This document shows, one piece after another, positions 9,516-19,730 of a stretch of DNA of 64,000 nt. Made by a program: the position numbers and the translations under genes. The stretch's first letter is position 1; the number at the start of each line of letters is the position of its first letter. The notes beneath the pieces were generated by a model. It was not told the DNA's origin. It did no database searches and saw nothing but the letters and a program-made list of their open reading frames with translations. This stretch comes from Dichomitus squalens LYAD-421 SS1 (taxonomy: Eukaryota > Basidiomycota > Agaricomycetes > Polyporales > Polyporaceae). Location: positions 1,136,770-1,200,769 of the forward strand of contig NW_006766887.1 of NCBI RefSeq assembly GCF_000275845.1. Direction: 5' to 3'.

Positions 9516-12398
9516 TCACCTCGCCGAAGTCGTCGGCGAGAACATCCACTCATATGGGACCGTGCTCACCGGCGTCATCGTTGACGTCGGGGAAGGGTCT
9601 GTTGTCGTCGATGCTCCAGAATCCGTGCCACTGGTAGAAACTGAATCCGCGGTATCCTCAACGTACGGATTATAGACCTTCACCTCCAGAGCTGCAGGAG
9701 GTGTCGCGGTTGCAGTCAAGCCAGACCCAGACGTCGAAGAGACAGAACTCGCAGAATCAGAGGATGTCGCCGATGATGTGCTTGTGGCCTCTGCAGTGAC
9801 AACCGACGAACTGCCGGTGTCAGTATCAGTCGCAGAAGCATCCGTAGTCGATGCAGAACTCAAAGGATCGGCCACTGATTCCGACGTCGGAGCGGATGTC
9901 GCCGAAGAGAATGTCGCCGAAACCGTCGCCAAGAGCGTATCCGAGCCCGAGTCAGTCGTGGCACTCGCAGACGAAGAATCCGTCCCTGAAGGTTGCACCG
10001 CGAGTTTCCCAACCGGCGAGTCGGGTAGAACCTCAGCTGCCATAGGTGAAAACATGAGAGTCACGTTCTGCGCACTCCCCAGTGCCTGAGCGCTGAGCGT
10101 CTTCGGGACCGGCATCGGGGAGTGAGTCGAATCGCCGAACTCGCCATCAACAGCCTCCTGCTCGAAGCTCGTCACGTCCGCCACCTTGTTTGAGACAGGT
10201 GTCGATGAGTCGTCCGTCGAAGACGCAGAAGGGCTCGAGCCAGCAGTGGAGCCGCTGGGGGATGGGGTGCTGTCGCTGGAGGTACCGTCATCCTCGCCCT
10301 GGTACCACATGGGACGGATGATGCCGGTAGCAGGTTCGTATGCGAAGGTCTGGCTCTTATGAGGGTCACTTGACGTAGCGTTCATGCAACTCTCTACCGT
10401 CATCGGGGCTGGAGCGGAGGGTCTCGGGTCGAACGTCGCACAGTAAGGCTTCATTTCCGCGCTGGCTGCCTCGAATATTGGCATCTGCAACAAGACCTTG
10501 ACGAAGGAAGTGATGTCTGGGCCAGCCGTAACTGCGTCTGCAGAGAGGGTCGAAGGCGAAGGCGCCGCGGGAGTACCCGAAGTGGCACTATTGGCGGAAG
10601 TGTTGTTCGTAGAACTCGCCGGGACCATGTACATCTCCGTGCGGTCGGTATCTGACGCATTGAGCACAAAGGGCGAGTCACCAGAGCTAGCGTCGTCGCC
10701 AGAAGCCGCCAAGACGAGGGAAGCAACTCGTTGACCAACAGGGGAGTCGGCCACTTGGCTCTAAAGTATCCGGTAAGTACGATGCCGTGACATGAGTAGT
10801 GGACAACCTACCATGATATCGATCATCCCAGGGACACCTGCCATCCCTGTGTCGCGTCGTATGTTGACCCCAACACCAACGTTCGCATTAGCAAGTGGAA
10901 TATCATCCGTTGAAGCTTTGTGCGCGATGAGGTAAGCCTTGCCACGGTTCCCGGGAATAACAATGGGTTGACGGTAGTCACGAGACCGCTTGCGATGGAC
11001 GTCGACATGGTCATGGTCGCCCTTCACCACCACCTTGTCAGAATGATGACGGTGATGGGGCTCTGGCGCGGGAGCAGGCGAACGACCAAGGTGTACGTGC
11101 TGGTTGTTCCCTTTGATGATGGCCTTCTGGTGATGGCGACGGTGGAATGAACGACGGTGAACGTGGACCCTGTCGTGATCGCCTTTTACCACGACCTCCT
11201 CGGGATGGTTGTGGTGATGAGGTGAGCGGTGAATGCGAACGTGGTCGTCACTTCCTTTTACGATGACTTTATCTGGACGCTGGTGACGATGGCGAGGCGC
11301 AGGCGAGCGACGTAGATGAACATGGTCATTGTCCCCTTCGACCACCACTTCGTCTAGGTGGTGATGGTGGTGCGGAGACGGTTCGCGGCGCGCGTGAACG
11401 TGATCGTCACTGCCTTGTACGATGACTTTATCTGGACGACGATGACGATGATGAGGCACAGGCGAACGACGTAGGTGAACGTGGTCGTTGTCCCCTTCGA
11501 CCACCACCTTGTCCGGGTGGTGACGATGGTGCGGCGACGGTTCGCGGCGCGCATGGACATGATCATTGTCTCCCTTGATTACCACTGTATCGGGGCTGTG
11601 GTGGTGATGATGCCGTGGAGAGGGCGAACGACGAACGTGGACTTGATCGATACTTCTTTCCACTACTACAGGGTTGTGATCGTTGGTGTGATCACGTCCG
11701 ACGACCGAGCCGAAAGAGCGATCGTGTAAGTTGACGTGGTCGTCGTGTCCCTTCACTATGACCTTGTCGGGTCCGTGGTTATGGTGGTGATGGTGATGAC
11801 GTTTATCAAGACGGGGTGGGAGGGTCTCAAGCTTGATGTCGCGCGCGGCTGCACCGCCGCCGACCCAGAGACTCCTCATGCGGGTCATGGGGTCGATGGA
11901 GTACGTCTCTCGCTGGAGTGAGTCCGAATGAGACAAGATCAAGGACATTACGAGAACTCGCCGTACCCTCTCGTTTGCACGGTCCTCCCGCGACCCTGAG
12001 TGGTGCTTCTGTCCAATCTTGCCACCCTTCTCGTGCAGCGACCCAGTAGCTTCCGCCTTTGCGTGGCTGACCAGAGGAGTGGGGAGCGGCAAAACCGGCT
12101 TGGTATGAGGCCGATCCTTTGTTCCCGAGCTGTCCGATTGTGAATTGTCCTTCGGTGTCTCCTTCGTACTGTTGGTCTTGTGCTCTTCACGATCAGTCCC
12201 AGTGTCGCCGGTCCTGTTGTCATCGACGGCGGCTTTCGTCTCCTTTCCACGTACCGAGTGACGCGCGGGGATGGAAATGGCGGGGTGGGGTTCATCGGCA
12301 CGGATGAGCTCTCCCCGAACGGCTGGAGGAAGAGCGGACACCGCGGCGATGGACGACAGGGCAGCCAGAAGGGCGAAGCGGCGAGTGATGGCGACCAT
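9516..12398 (-). CDS. secreted histidine-rich tandem-repeat protein
   Basis: I do not recognise this gene. Two exons are clear, 12398-10812 and 10760-9516 (intron 10811-10761, GTAGGT...TTAG, phase 0), giving about 943 residues. A possible 54-nt in-frame intron at about 11976-11923 would shorten it by 18. Residues 1-23 form a signal peptide (FALLAALSSIAAVSA). Residues 30-190 are polar. Residues 200-470 hold about ten repeats of 25-28 residues with consensus HHxHHPDKVVVKGDNDHVH followed by xRRSPxP. The C-terminal exon (about 414 residues) is rich in Ser, Thr, Ala and Asp, looks heavily O-glycosylated, and has no clear GPI signal. Histidine clusters suggest metal binding at the surface or outside the cell, which is inference. 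The repeats are regular enough to be under selection rather than simple sequence. Confidence 0.78.
10960..11815 (-). repeat. tandem repeats coding for the His-rich domain
   Basis: DNA repeats of about 75-84 bp coding for units such as DKVVVEGDNDHVHLRRSP. A higher-order period exists: two adjacent unit pairs are spaced exactly 159 bp, seen for example from the shared string gttcgcggcg at 11381 and 11540. Units with ARREPSP endings alternate with units ending LRRSPxP. The first and last units are more divergent, as expected for an array growing from the centre. Confidence 0.85.
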
Positions 12399-13662
12399 TT
12401 CGGTGGAGCGCCTCCGTGGTGAGAGTGAGTGTATGCGTAGGGAAGTGAGTAGAAATGGCCGCTAAATACGACTCAGTCGCGGGGTGAATCGAAAGCAAGA
12501 CGATAGCAAGAAGACCACCAGGGTCAATAGAGCGATAACGGCGGTGGAGGAGAGAGAGGCAAGCCTGTCGAACACGAAATACTGCGGGTCTTATATACCT
12601 CTTCACCCCCCGAAGTCTCCTCCGGGAACCGAGCACGAAGAGGCTGACTGCGGCGGCCGTATAGACTTGTTGGGTAACCTGCCTTCCTCTTTGAGCCGCT
12701 CCTGGGATCGGCGTGTGCCAGCCGCAAGGCCAGCCAGGCTGCGATGCGGCAACGATGTACCCAGCGACGCTATTGGATTGTCTACATGTACAGTCAGTCT
12801 TCTACGAGCGCAACAGCACAGAGGCACTATAGGCACACCATCGCTATGCGCAGCATTTGATATGGCTTCATCACCCGGAATTCGTACATATACCATGTTG
12901 TCGTCACCTTCAAAGGACTAGTACTGTCTCTTGACGATTCTTCGGGTAACAATATCTGGTTTGAGCATGCAAGTTGCGTGATACGTATGTACAACGCGGT
13001 GGAAGACTGGAAGTCAGAGATTATGGGCGCTTTCGCATGGATAGGCGCCATGACTCGGAATCTTCCATCGGGTTCAACTGTCTGCCATGAACGCTTTGCC
13101 AGTTCTGCTACTAGTAAGGTCTCAGGTCTTCGCTGGCTCCATTACTATACTCGCTGAAATTATTGCCCTCATATTGCGCTCTATATTCTCGAGAATGCTC
13201 CTCGGCCATCGCTGTACGTTACAAGGGCCTGCGCATTCCATCTGCCATAGTGTCAGACGATTCGCAGCCTTGCTCGATGCGGCAACTGATACTTGTTACC
13301 ATGCCTGTTCATTACCTGTGAGCGGTAGTCATGGACCTAGAGGCTAGTATGGCAATGCTCTAGCCCAAACGCCCCGCTCAATCCAAACCACACTTGCCTG
13401 CTGTACACCGAGCAGACCGCACATGCCATGACGACGACCCCCGCTTACGCTCATAGCCGCACGACAATGAATATGCCACCCCACAGCTCCGCCTCCAAAA
13501 ATGGAAACCGCCAGAGTCGCCGCCATTGCGAAGCGTTCGCTCGCCAACCTCCTGGTATGTTGCAGAGCCCAGATTGACAGAAGCAGCGAACCTCGAGGCC
13601 GCTAGCGCCATAGTATAATAACATTCCCGCTGGACTGAGCTGCATCCCTCTTACATGCAAAG
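12399..13662. other. divergent promoter region
   Basis: About 1.26 kb between the divergently transcribed repeat-protein and DUF6534 genes. Besides the TATA box at 12591-12597 I see nothing with coding support. The short frames at 12484-12921, 13087-13347 and 13344-13660 lack motifs. Confidence 0.45.
12591..12597 (-). promoter_or_regulatory. TATA box of the His-rich repeat gene
   Basis: TATATAA on the minus strand, about 195 bp upstream of the start codon at 12398. Confidence 0.5.
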
Positions 13663-15752
13663 ATGACTATCCTGGATGAGGCCAGCCTTCACTCGAGCGT
13701 CGACGACTCCCTGAAAGGGCTGCTCAAGCTGCCCTCGCTCGATAACACATATGGGGCTCTGTTCTTGGGGGCGACATTCAGTTTCATGTACGTCCGCGTC
13801 TTGCTAACTCTACTGGACTCATCATGTTAAGCAGAGACGTCGGTTCTCAGGATATACGGATTGATTGTTCATCAAACCTACAGATACTACCGTCTCTATC
13901 CAACCGACCCTCTGACCTTGAAGATGTTGGTGAGTTGTTGTAAAGTAGCTCATGCATCGATCTCACAGTAACTTACTTGCCATCCAGGTGCTTGCTATAC
14001 TGTAAGCTTTCGACCGTCATGTAAGCCAATGTCTCTGGTGCTGATATTCGAGAAGATTGGTGGAAACATTTCATTGCATCCTGCTCATCAATTCATGGTG
14101 CGCTATCGTGATCCGACAAACACGAGGAGTAGTCCACTAAGTCATATTACACCAGCTATTTCCACCTCATCACGAACTACTTTAACCCCGTCACGCTCCT
14201 AGAACAGTCATGGTGAATGGTCAGAAACCCTCATGTGTGCAGACCGAATTACTGATAACGAAGTTGTCGTCTAACGATAGGTCCCTCAAAGTGAGTCCGC
14301 TGCTACAGGGAACATGCTTTATGTTTGCTCAGCTCATGTTGCGCCAATTCGACCAGATGTTGATCCCCACATCCGTGCGTCTGTTCAAAGCCTGACGGGA
14401 AAGTGATGCTGAACGTGATACCGTACTCAGGCCTTGACGACTATCCTCTGTCAAGGGTTCGTGAAATGGTCTAAACTCGCAGCCAGTGGTCTCACTTCCG
14501 TACTGGATGCAGTTTCTACGCACGTCGTATATGGCTTGGTGCGCATCGAGTGAGGTCCTCCAGCTCGAACTTTGATTGACAGTATGGACCATTCAGTCGA
14601 TCGGCGATATCGCATCATCGTTGGGTTTGCGGTCAGTGATCCGCGCAAATTCAGCTGATTATATGTCATGCTGAAACACGGCGCAACAGGCACTTCCCGC
14701 AGTTGTCTTCATCGGTATGTCCCTTGGCACTCTGCTGGTCTGTCATTTCCCCGAACTTGCCTCAATGCTACACAGGATTCGCCGCAAGTGAGTGACCATG
14801 ATCCATCCGCCCGTCATCGGTGTTCATTTGGTGATATGCCTCGACAAGGTGCTACCGTGGAAAAGCAAGTGGATTCCTGAGTGTTGAGAAATGGCTTGAC
14901 TTAACAGCTCCTGAACACCAGCGTCCTTCTCCACGGAACCGCATTCGAACGCTTCACAGTGAGCTCTCAGCCTCTACACGCATAGCGAGATGTTCTTGCA
15001 CAAGTAACCGTATCATGTATGATCAGTGGATGGTATCTGCGATGTTCGGCGCCTCGGTCATTGTCGAGATCCTCTTTTCCGGTACCCTAATCTTCATTTT
15101 GCATCGCAGTCGCACAGGCTTCAAACGGTGAGTGGCACCATCTCTCGCGCTGCCCTGAACGTTCTGAGACAGGATCGTGCCGAACGGCTTGCCACGCGAA
15201 TAGCACCGATTCCATGATCGACCTACTTATCCTCTATACCGTGAATTCTGGTACGCGCTCATTTTTGCTTCGAGCGGAAGCGAGAGCTGACCAAAGTATT
15301 CGATAGGCTTACTGGTAAGGTAAGATCCACCGGCCGCTCGAGACGTCGTAGAATGCTGACCTCTTGTATCAACTCCTGTCAGCGCCATCGCGGTCCTTGG
15401 GCTCATCTTCGTGTGTATCAAACTACCATCTCGCGTGTCATCGGCAACGGCGAAGTTTCACTGCATAGGCTAACCCACGTGCACTTTGATAGCCTGTCAT
15501 CTACCCTCATAACTTCATCTACATCGGCATGAGCATGGTAGAGACGAAGCTTTACGCGAGCTGCGTACTCACCGCGTAAGCATTTGTTCGTGCATTCGAT
15601 TTCTTCGCGACTGACAGTATCTCAGTCTCAACTACCGAAGAACGATCTGGAACAGGGGGACAGGAGTGGTTGACTTGGACGCTGAACGCGCCGACCTCGT
15701 GAACAGAATCGAGGCAGGGGACAAGATGCCTGGTTACGTACGAGACTTCTGA
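13663..15752 (+). CDS. DUF6534-type multipass membrane protein
   Basis: A gene broken by about fourteen short introns, with exons as small as 10-30 nt. Readable exons include: start MTILDEASLHS to LPSLDNTYGALFLGATFS; GLIVHQTYRYYRLYPTDPLT; LVETFHCILLINS; CYFHLITNYFNPVTLLEQSW; RRYRIIVGFA, ALPAVVFIG; WMVSAMFGASVIVEILFSG; STDSMIDLLILYTVNSG; AIAVLGLIF; VIYPHNFIYIGMSMVETKLY; and LNYRRTIWNR to the stop. The LPSLDNTYGA start, the TDSMI...LYTVN segment and the NFIYIG...KLY segment are hallmarks of the large Agaricomycete DUF6534 family, whose role is unknown. Seven membrane helices are usual. The exons between 14280 and 14590 could not be joined with confidence, so damage there cannot be excluded. Confidence 0.75.
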
Positions 15753-16018
15753 GGCAGAAAGACTTGGTTCGCGACGAACTGGACTATATTCTCAGCTGGA
15801 CAACAGACCCCCACACACCTTGTTAGACTTTATCGGATATTGTCCTTCATAAACTATCCACGTACGACAGCACGATGTGTCAACATAGGATACATTGCCC
15901 AGACACTCGATTTCGAAGCAGACGACGATAATTCACAGCATGGAAATATCAGTCTATAGGTTACTTTTCTGCAAGGACTGGTTGCCTAGTAAATCAGTTG
16001 ATCAGTTGACGCAGTTGT

Positions 16019-18317
16019 TCAAGCTGAAGCGATTCTGCTCCCTATCCCCGCCTCCGCGCTGGAAACCGTGGCAGGGCCCGAGATCTGGGGGGCGCCGGAA
16101 GGTTGGAAAGTACTTGACGCTCGAGTTACGCTTGAAACCTGTGCGGTGCTCGAAGCTTGTGCGGTTCTCGAGGCCTCTGCAGAGCTCGAGATCTGGAGGA
16201 TGCTCGAAACCTGGGGGGCGCTCGGGCCCTGGGTGGTGCTCCGAGTCTGTGAAGCACTGTGGACAAATGTCGTAGAGGCCAGAACGCTAGTGGTCGAGGC
16301 AGCAGAGGCCGAAGGTTCGCTCGTCGATGTAAAGCTTGCAGAGGCGCTTGTAGACGTGCTAGTGTACGTCCTGCCGACATATGGAGCACAAACATTAGGA
16401 TCGTTAAGCTTCGAGGGGTCCTTCGTTAGGTATCCAAGCTTCACGCCCTCCAAGTAGGACCACTGGCGGGAAAGATCTCCTGCGAGCTCGGATATCTCTG
16501 TCTTGAAGTTCCAGAACTATAAACGACGTCAGCTCGTCACTTAGGAGACCGAAAGAGAGAAGTGAAGAACTCACGATCCAGCCCTTGCCCTGGGAGTACA
16601 TGAGCTTCTGTGCGTCGGCCCACTCGTAGAGGAATTCATCGGTGGCATTGAATTGGGTAGGGAGACCCCACTCGCCAAACCAGAGCGGAGAGTCTCCGAG
16701 TGCGGCGTCGGCTTGTACCCGCTGAAGGTTGCAGATGCTGATCATGTACGCCTCCTCATTCGCGTCGGCAACACCCTGCAGAGCTCATTGAGGGACTGGC
16801 AGAAAGAGTGTATGTAGGTGAGAAGTACATACACCGAAGCTATAGTACAAATGGTTGTCGTAGCCCGTGGGACCGATAGTAACGTCAGCAGGATTCGGAG
16901 GGTCGTTGTACTGCCAGTTGACGTCCATGAAGCTGTCGGGCCTCTGTTCAATATCAGCCTCTACACACACCCCAGCACGGTACTCACTTCGCGACGAGAG
17001 GGTCCTTCTTCCTATTCAAAGCGCTGAGGAGTAAGTTGAAGCCCATCTCAAAGCTGAGCTCGGTAAGGATTGGGATGGACGCAAGGATAGCAGCCTTGAC
17101 CTCAGGATTGATCTCGTGAGAGCTATTGACAGTCGCGGAGATAGCTGCAGTAACGTTCTGACTCGAGGCGGCCAGGTTAGCCGAGAGATCGAGGATAGGG
17201 TCGCCGACGCCCAGGATGAACTCAACGGCGCGGATGGTCTGCACAAAGTTCTGTTGGACTAACATTACGGAAGTCTCACTCAGAAGCTAAGGTATCAAAG
17301 TCTGAGAGAATACTCTTACAATCACCGTATCCGGGAGTTTGGGTTGCGTCCATGATCGGCTCGTTGACAGCTTCTATAGCGAAGACAGAGTCGAAATTGG
17401 AGTCGAGGTGCGAGAGAGCGGTCATGACGGCCGTCCAAACGAGCGCTCGCTGATAGTTGTACGGAGTCTGCAGGAGCAATCAGCTTGTATTCTGCTTTCG
17501 GAAGAATGGGGAAAGACTAACATAAAACTCGACATCCGTCGTACAGTGGCCTGTGAAAGCCTGATTCGCATCTTGAACACCAGGTGGCGCGTGGTGGTCT
17601 AGGATGGCGTTAATGCCAGCCGCTTTCAGCTGCTTCAAGCCACGTTGCTACGGAGTATTTCTCACTACTGATCATGGCTGGCAACAAAACATGGACATAC
17701 CAACTGTTTTATACCACCGCGGGGAAAGAACTCGGTCTTCCGGTCGACGAGGGACTCGATGATCCAGTAGCCCAACTAATATGGCAGGCCCTCAGCATAG
17801 CGGAACAATACTTGAACGCGATTGATCCTCACTGGAACGCGAACAGTGTTTATACCATTGCTTGCGAGGTCATTGACGTCGTCCTGGGTGAACCAAGTCT
17901 CCCTATGGAAAGTATCAAGACCATGAGATACTAATGGCATACACAAGCTACACACCAGTGCTGTTGGAATTTCGCGTCAGCGGTATCGGGGTAAGCCTCC
18001 ACAAACGAGCTGCTGTGGTATCAGTATATGGATCTCGTTGAAAAGTGATGGCGAGCGTACAATTCGGAGCCGATGCACTCGGAGCACGGCCCGCTGCAGA
18101 TTTGTCCTCCCATATCGGTCCATTCTATAGAATGTCTACGTCAATAAGGGCGTCAAGGCGTCATTTAAGCTGGAGGTGACAAACCTTGGGGGAGCATCCA
18201 TGGCTCCAATACCAACCACGAACCCAGGTTCACTCCATATATTTTGGAGGGGAGACCTGCGGCGACTCGCCCCAGGAAGAATGCAGCGACGACGCTCCAA
18301 GTGAGTAACATCCGCAT
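16019..18317 (-). CDS. secreted GH5 glucanase (exo-1,3-glucanase type)
   Basis: About eleven exons. The start MRMLLTWSVVAAFFLGRVAAG is a signal peptide and is followed by KIYGVNLGSWLVLEPWMLPQ, the N-terminal hallmark of fungal glucan 1,3-beta-glucosidases. Later segments: SNGINTVRVP, GYWIIESLVDRK, GINAILDHHAPPGVQDANQA, the acid/base glutamate in AIEAVNEPIMD, VNWQYNDP, GYDNHLYYSFG and the nucleophile glutamate in WFGEWGLPTQFN. All expected catalytic residues are present. The last 120 or so residues are a Ser/Thr/Ala-rich tail (YTSTSTSASASFTSTSEPSA), typical of glycosylated linkers, with no clear GPI signal after it. It probably trims cell-wall or extracellular beta-1,3-glucan. The second methionine (18311) is an alternative start. 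Confidence 0.87.
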
Positions 18318-19730
18318 CACCTACCGACTTGTGAAGGTGACAGAGGGACCCGGGGCGGGAAGGACAATGCCTTGCCTGCCTATGACTGAAACTGTTATTT
18401 ATACTCGTTAGTCTCTCCGGCCTGCCAAACATGCCACTTGGTCTTGCTCAACGCGCGGTCATGCCGCCCGCGGGCAAGATCGAAAGAGAGACGCGGCGAT
18501 GTCAGCCAATAGAGCGGTGGTATTCTCGGCCCTCCGCACTAGCCCTTGCGGGTAACGGCGTTTCCTGATTTCCATCAGATATCAGGGGACACGGGTAAAA
18601 GGGAATTACAGCGTTCAATACGTTGGTACCACTGTTCTTGTAACCGAAGATTGAACGAGAGTCCTCTAACGATAGCGCGATGGGCGCGGGCGGCCGCTCC
18701 TGCCGAAGCTCAACAGCGAACACGGTCCACGTGGACGGCGAATAGATGCGAACGCGTTCCAGCTCTGTCAAGTGACCGCGCCGTGCTAACGGCTGACCTC
18801 CTCCGCTGTTCTTCACCCCATTGACCGCCGTCCTGAGCTCATGCTCAGGGCTTCGAAGCCTGGAAGAGCGGAATTGGCACGACTGGTGTTGACTCACCCG
18901 GCGGATCAGCCATGTGGGACGATGTTCTCGACAACGACATCGTGCTCTGGATGCCGTCAGTCTGCCCGCCTCGTGTCGTGGCAAGCCCCGTAAGAACCGT
19001 CCTCAAGCGCGTTGTACGTAGTCACCTGAGGTCACGGTAATCGCCAAAAGCAATATCAGGGGTATACTGCGACTGTTCTCGACATGCATAGTCAGTGCTG
19101 AGCTTAACTTGTCGGTCTGAAGTGAACACATGACGAAGTGCCGCTGGGTAGATGTACATAGTCGGCATCAATACGCATCACCATATCGGGCCATGACCTC
19201 CTGGTGTCTATCACTGAAGTTGCGGATCTCATACCAGTCGCTGTGTGCTTGCCTTCGCTCGTATACCCGGCGCCTCCTCTTCCCACAGAATACTTCCATC
19301 CGCGTCCATGGGGGGGAGGGCACGTTGAGCTATTTGTAGTACGGTGGTTATATAGTACATCAGGTGGGGAACGAAGCTTTAGGTGTAGGATTGAGGGCAA
19401 GGTGGAGATGCAAGGAAACGCCGAAGCGAATGTGCGAGCGCATGTTGGTGGCGGTGCAGGCGCGCTGGGAGGGGGTAATAGTCTATAGACGGCGCTCGCC
19501 GAGACTGGGGTACGACGTGCACCGCACGGCGCATCCGCACTCCACTATCATCTGGTTCAACCTTCGTTCTGTTTGACCTTGTCCATCGCACTATGCACCG
19601 TTGATTGATAGTGACACTGCACAGCGATATATCCTCCACTATTCCACTGTGAGTAATTCTCTATGCCTGGGCCTTCCAAATTCAGTTCTGTGACGCTCTG
19701 ACGGTCTCAGTAAAAAAAACAGGAATCCTG
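18318..19730. other. intergenic, nothing recognised
   Basis: About 1.4 kb upstream of both the GH5 gene (-) and the HET relic (+). Open frames on either strand up to 160 codons (18502-18984) have no motif and look like chance frames in GC-rich DNA. Confidence 0.4.

Noticed and set aside
9778..12465. Plus-strand frames opposite the His-rich gene
   Set aside because: Repetitive Val/Met/Asp-rich mirror of the His repeats; the minus frame has a signal peptide and a consistent intron.
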